Assembly: GCA_903928015.1 (NCBI GenBank)
Contig: CAIYPF010000152.1
Location: forward strand, 1 to 38,248
Origin: an uncultured Gammaproteobacteria bacterium
Lineage (GTDB): Bacteria; Pseudomonadota; Gammaproteobacteria; Pseudomonadales; UBA5518
DNA: 38,248 bases
Reading direction: 5' to 3'
Part shown: in pieces, positions 38,169-38,248 of the stretch
Layout: each line of letters opens with the position of its first letter
How positions within the stretch are numbered: the first letter of the stretch is position 1
The notes under the pieces: model-generated
The model's input: the letters and a program-made list of their open reading frames with translations, nothing else
The model's database searches: none
Told to the model about the DNA's origin: nothing
Position numbers and translations under genes: made by a program

Positions 38169-38191
38169 TCGCGGGCATGGCCCGCTCCTAC
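38169..38191 (-). repeat. REP-type palindromic repeat, copy 1
   Basis: On the minus strand this reads GTAG, then GAGCGGGCCATGCCCGCGA, a GTAG-headed hairpin (stem GCGGGC/GCCCGC, loop CAT) typical of gammaproteobacterial REPs mobilised by REP-associated tyrosine transposases (RAYT). It lies upstream of the fumarase gene. Confidence 0.75.
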
Positions 38192-38210
38192 AGGAGACGC
38201 GCCGACGCGG

Positions 38211-38220
38211 ATGCCCGCGA
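38211..38220 (+). repeat. Partial REP fragment between the two copies
   Basis: ATGCCCGCGA is identical to the last ten bases of the REP element and is preceded by GCGG, so it looks like a truncated or decayed third copy in plus orientation. Confidence 0.35.
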
Positions 38221-38230
38221 CCACCTTACC

Positions 38231-38248
38231 GTAGGAGCGGGCCATGCC
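38231..38248 (+). repeat. REP-type palindromic repeat, copy 2 (cut by window end)
   Basis: GTAGGAGCGGGCCATGCC matches copy 1 base for base in the opposite orientation; the rest lies beyond the window. The two GTAG heads face each other 39 bases apart, the layout of a REP doublet (REPIN). Confidence 0.75.

Overview
The window reads as chromosomal DNA of a high-GC gammaproteobacterium. Evidence: the bamD | rluD-pgeF-clpB block is in Escherichia-like order; minor type IV pilin genes sit between pilS-pilR and ispH-lspA-ileS-ribF-murJ as in Pseudomonas; SbcB, the long class I fumarase, PP0621-type and DUF4124 proteins are gammaproteobacterial. Almost all genes are core. I found no prophage, transposase, CRISPR array, tRNA, toxin-antitoxin or defence locus, and I cannot support a claim of a wholly new system. 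GC counted on single 60-base lines ran 55-58% in pssA/ilvC, 62% in ilvI, 68% in clpB and 78% in the ABC transporter gene.

Layout. 1-162: leader and promoter of what looks like an rRNA operon leaving the window on the minus strand. 272-5971: phosphatidylserine synthase (pssA) and branched-chain amino acid synthesis: ilvI-ilvH (minus), class II ilvC (plus) and its divergent regulator ilvY. 6371-9373: a secreted DUF4124 protein convergent with clpB, which has a clear sigma-32-type promoter. 9425-11177: pgeF and rluD; 11311: divergent bamD; 12211: nadE. 13979-17241: PP0621-family gene, pilS, pilR. 17484-24637: minor pilin/adhesin locus, fimT (plus), then on the minus strand pilE-pilV-pilW-pilX-pilY1-fimU-like, mostly joined by 4-base start/stop overlaps. 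24773-38119: ten minus-strand genes with no gap above 60 bases: fumarase, sbcB, ABC exporter, pyrB, nudix hydrolase, murJ, ribF, ileS, lspA, ispH. 38169-38248: inverted REP-type repeats cut by the window end.

How the genes work together. IlvI/IlvH make acetohydroxy acids and IlvC reduces and isomerises them; IlvY probably senses the acetohydroxy acids and activates ilvC. PilS/PilR is the sigma-54 two-component system for type IV pilus genes, and the neighbouring pilins plus PilY1 would form the tip complex that primes the pilus. LspA, BamD, MurJ and PgeF serve envelope biogenesis.

The points most worth checking are two apparent single-base frameshifts (5' end of ilvY, 3' end of the fimU-like gene), the ilvY-ilvC pair lying where Pseudomonas-type genomes carry a class I ilvC, calcium-type acidic loops in FimT and PilX next to a PilY1 whose own acidic loop looks degraded, a strongly folded pilR-fimT spacer, and the REP doublet. 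Start codons were moved from the longest open frames where homology and Shine-Dalgarno sites favoured an internal start; the reasons are given in each entry.
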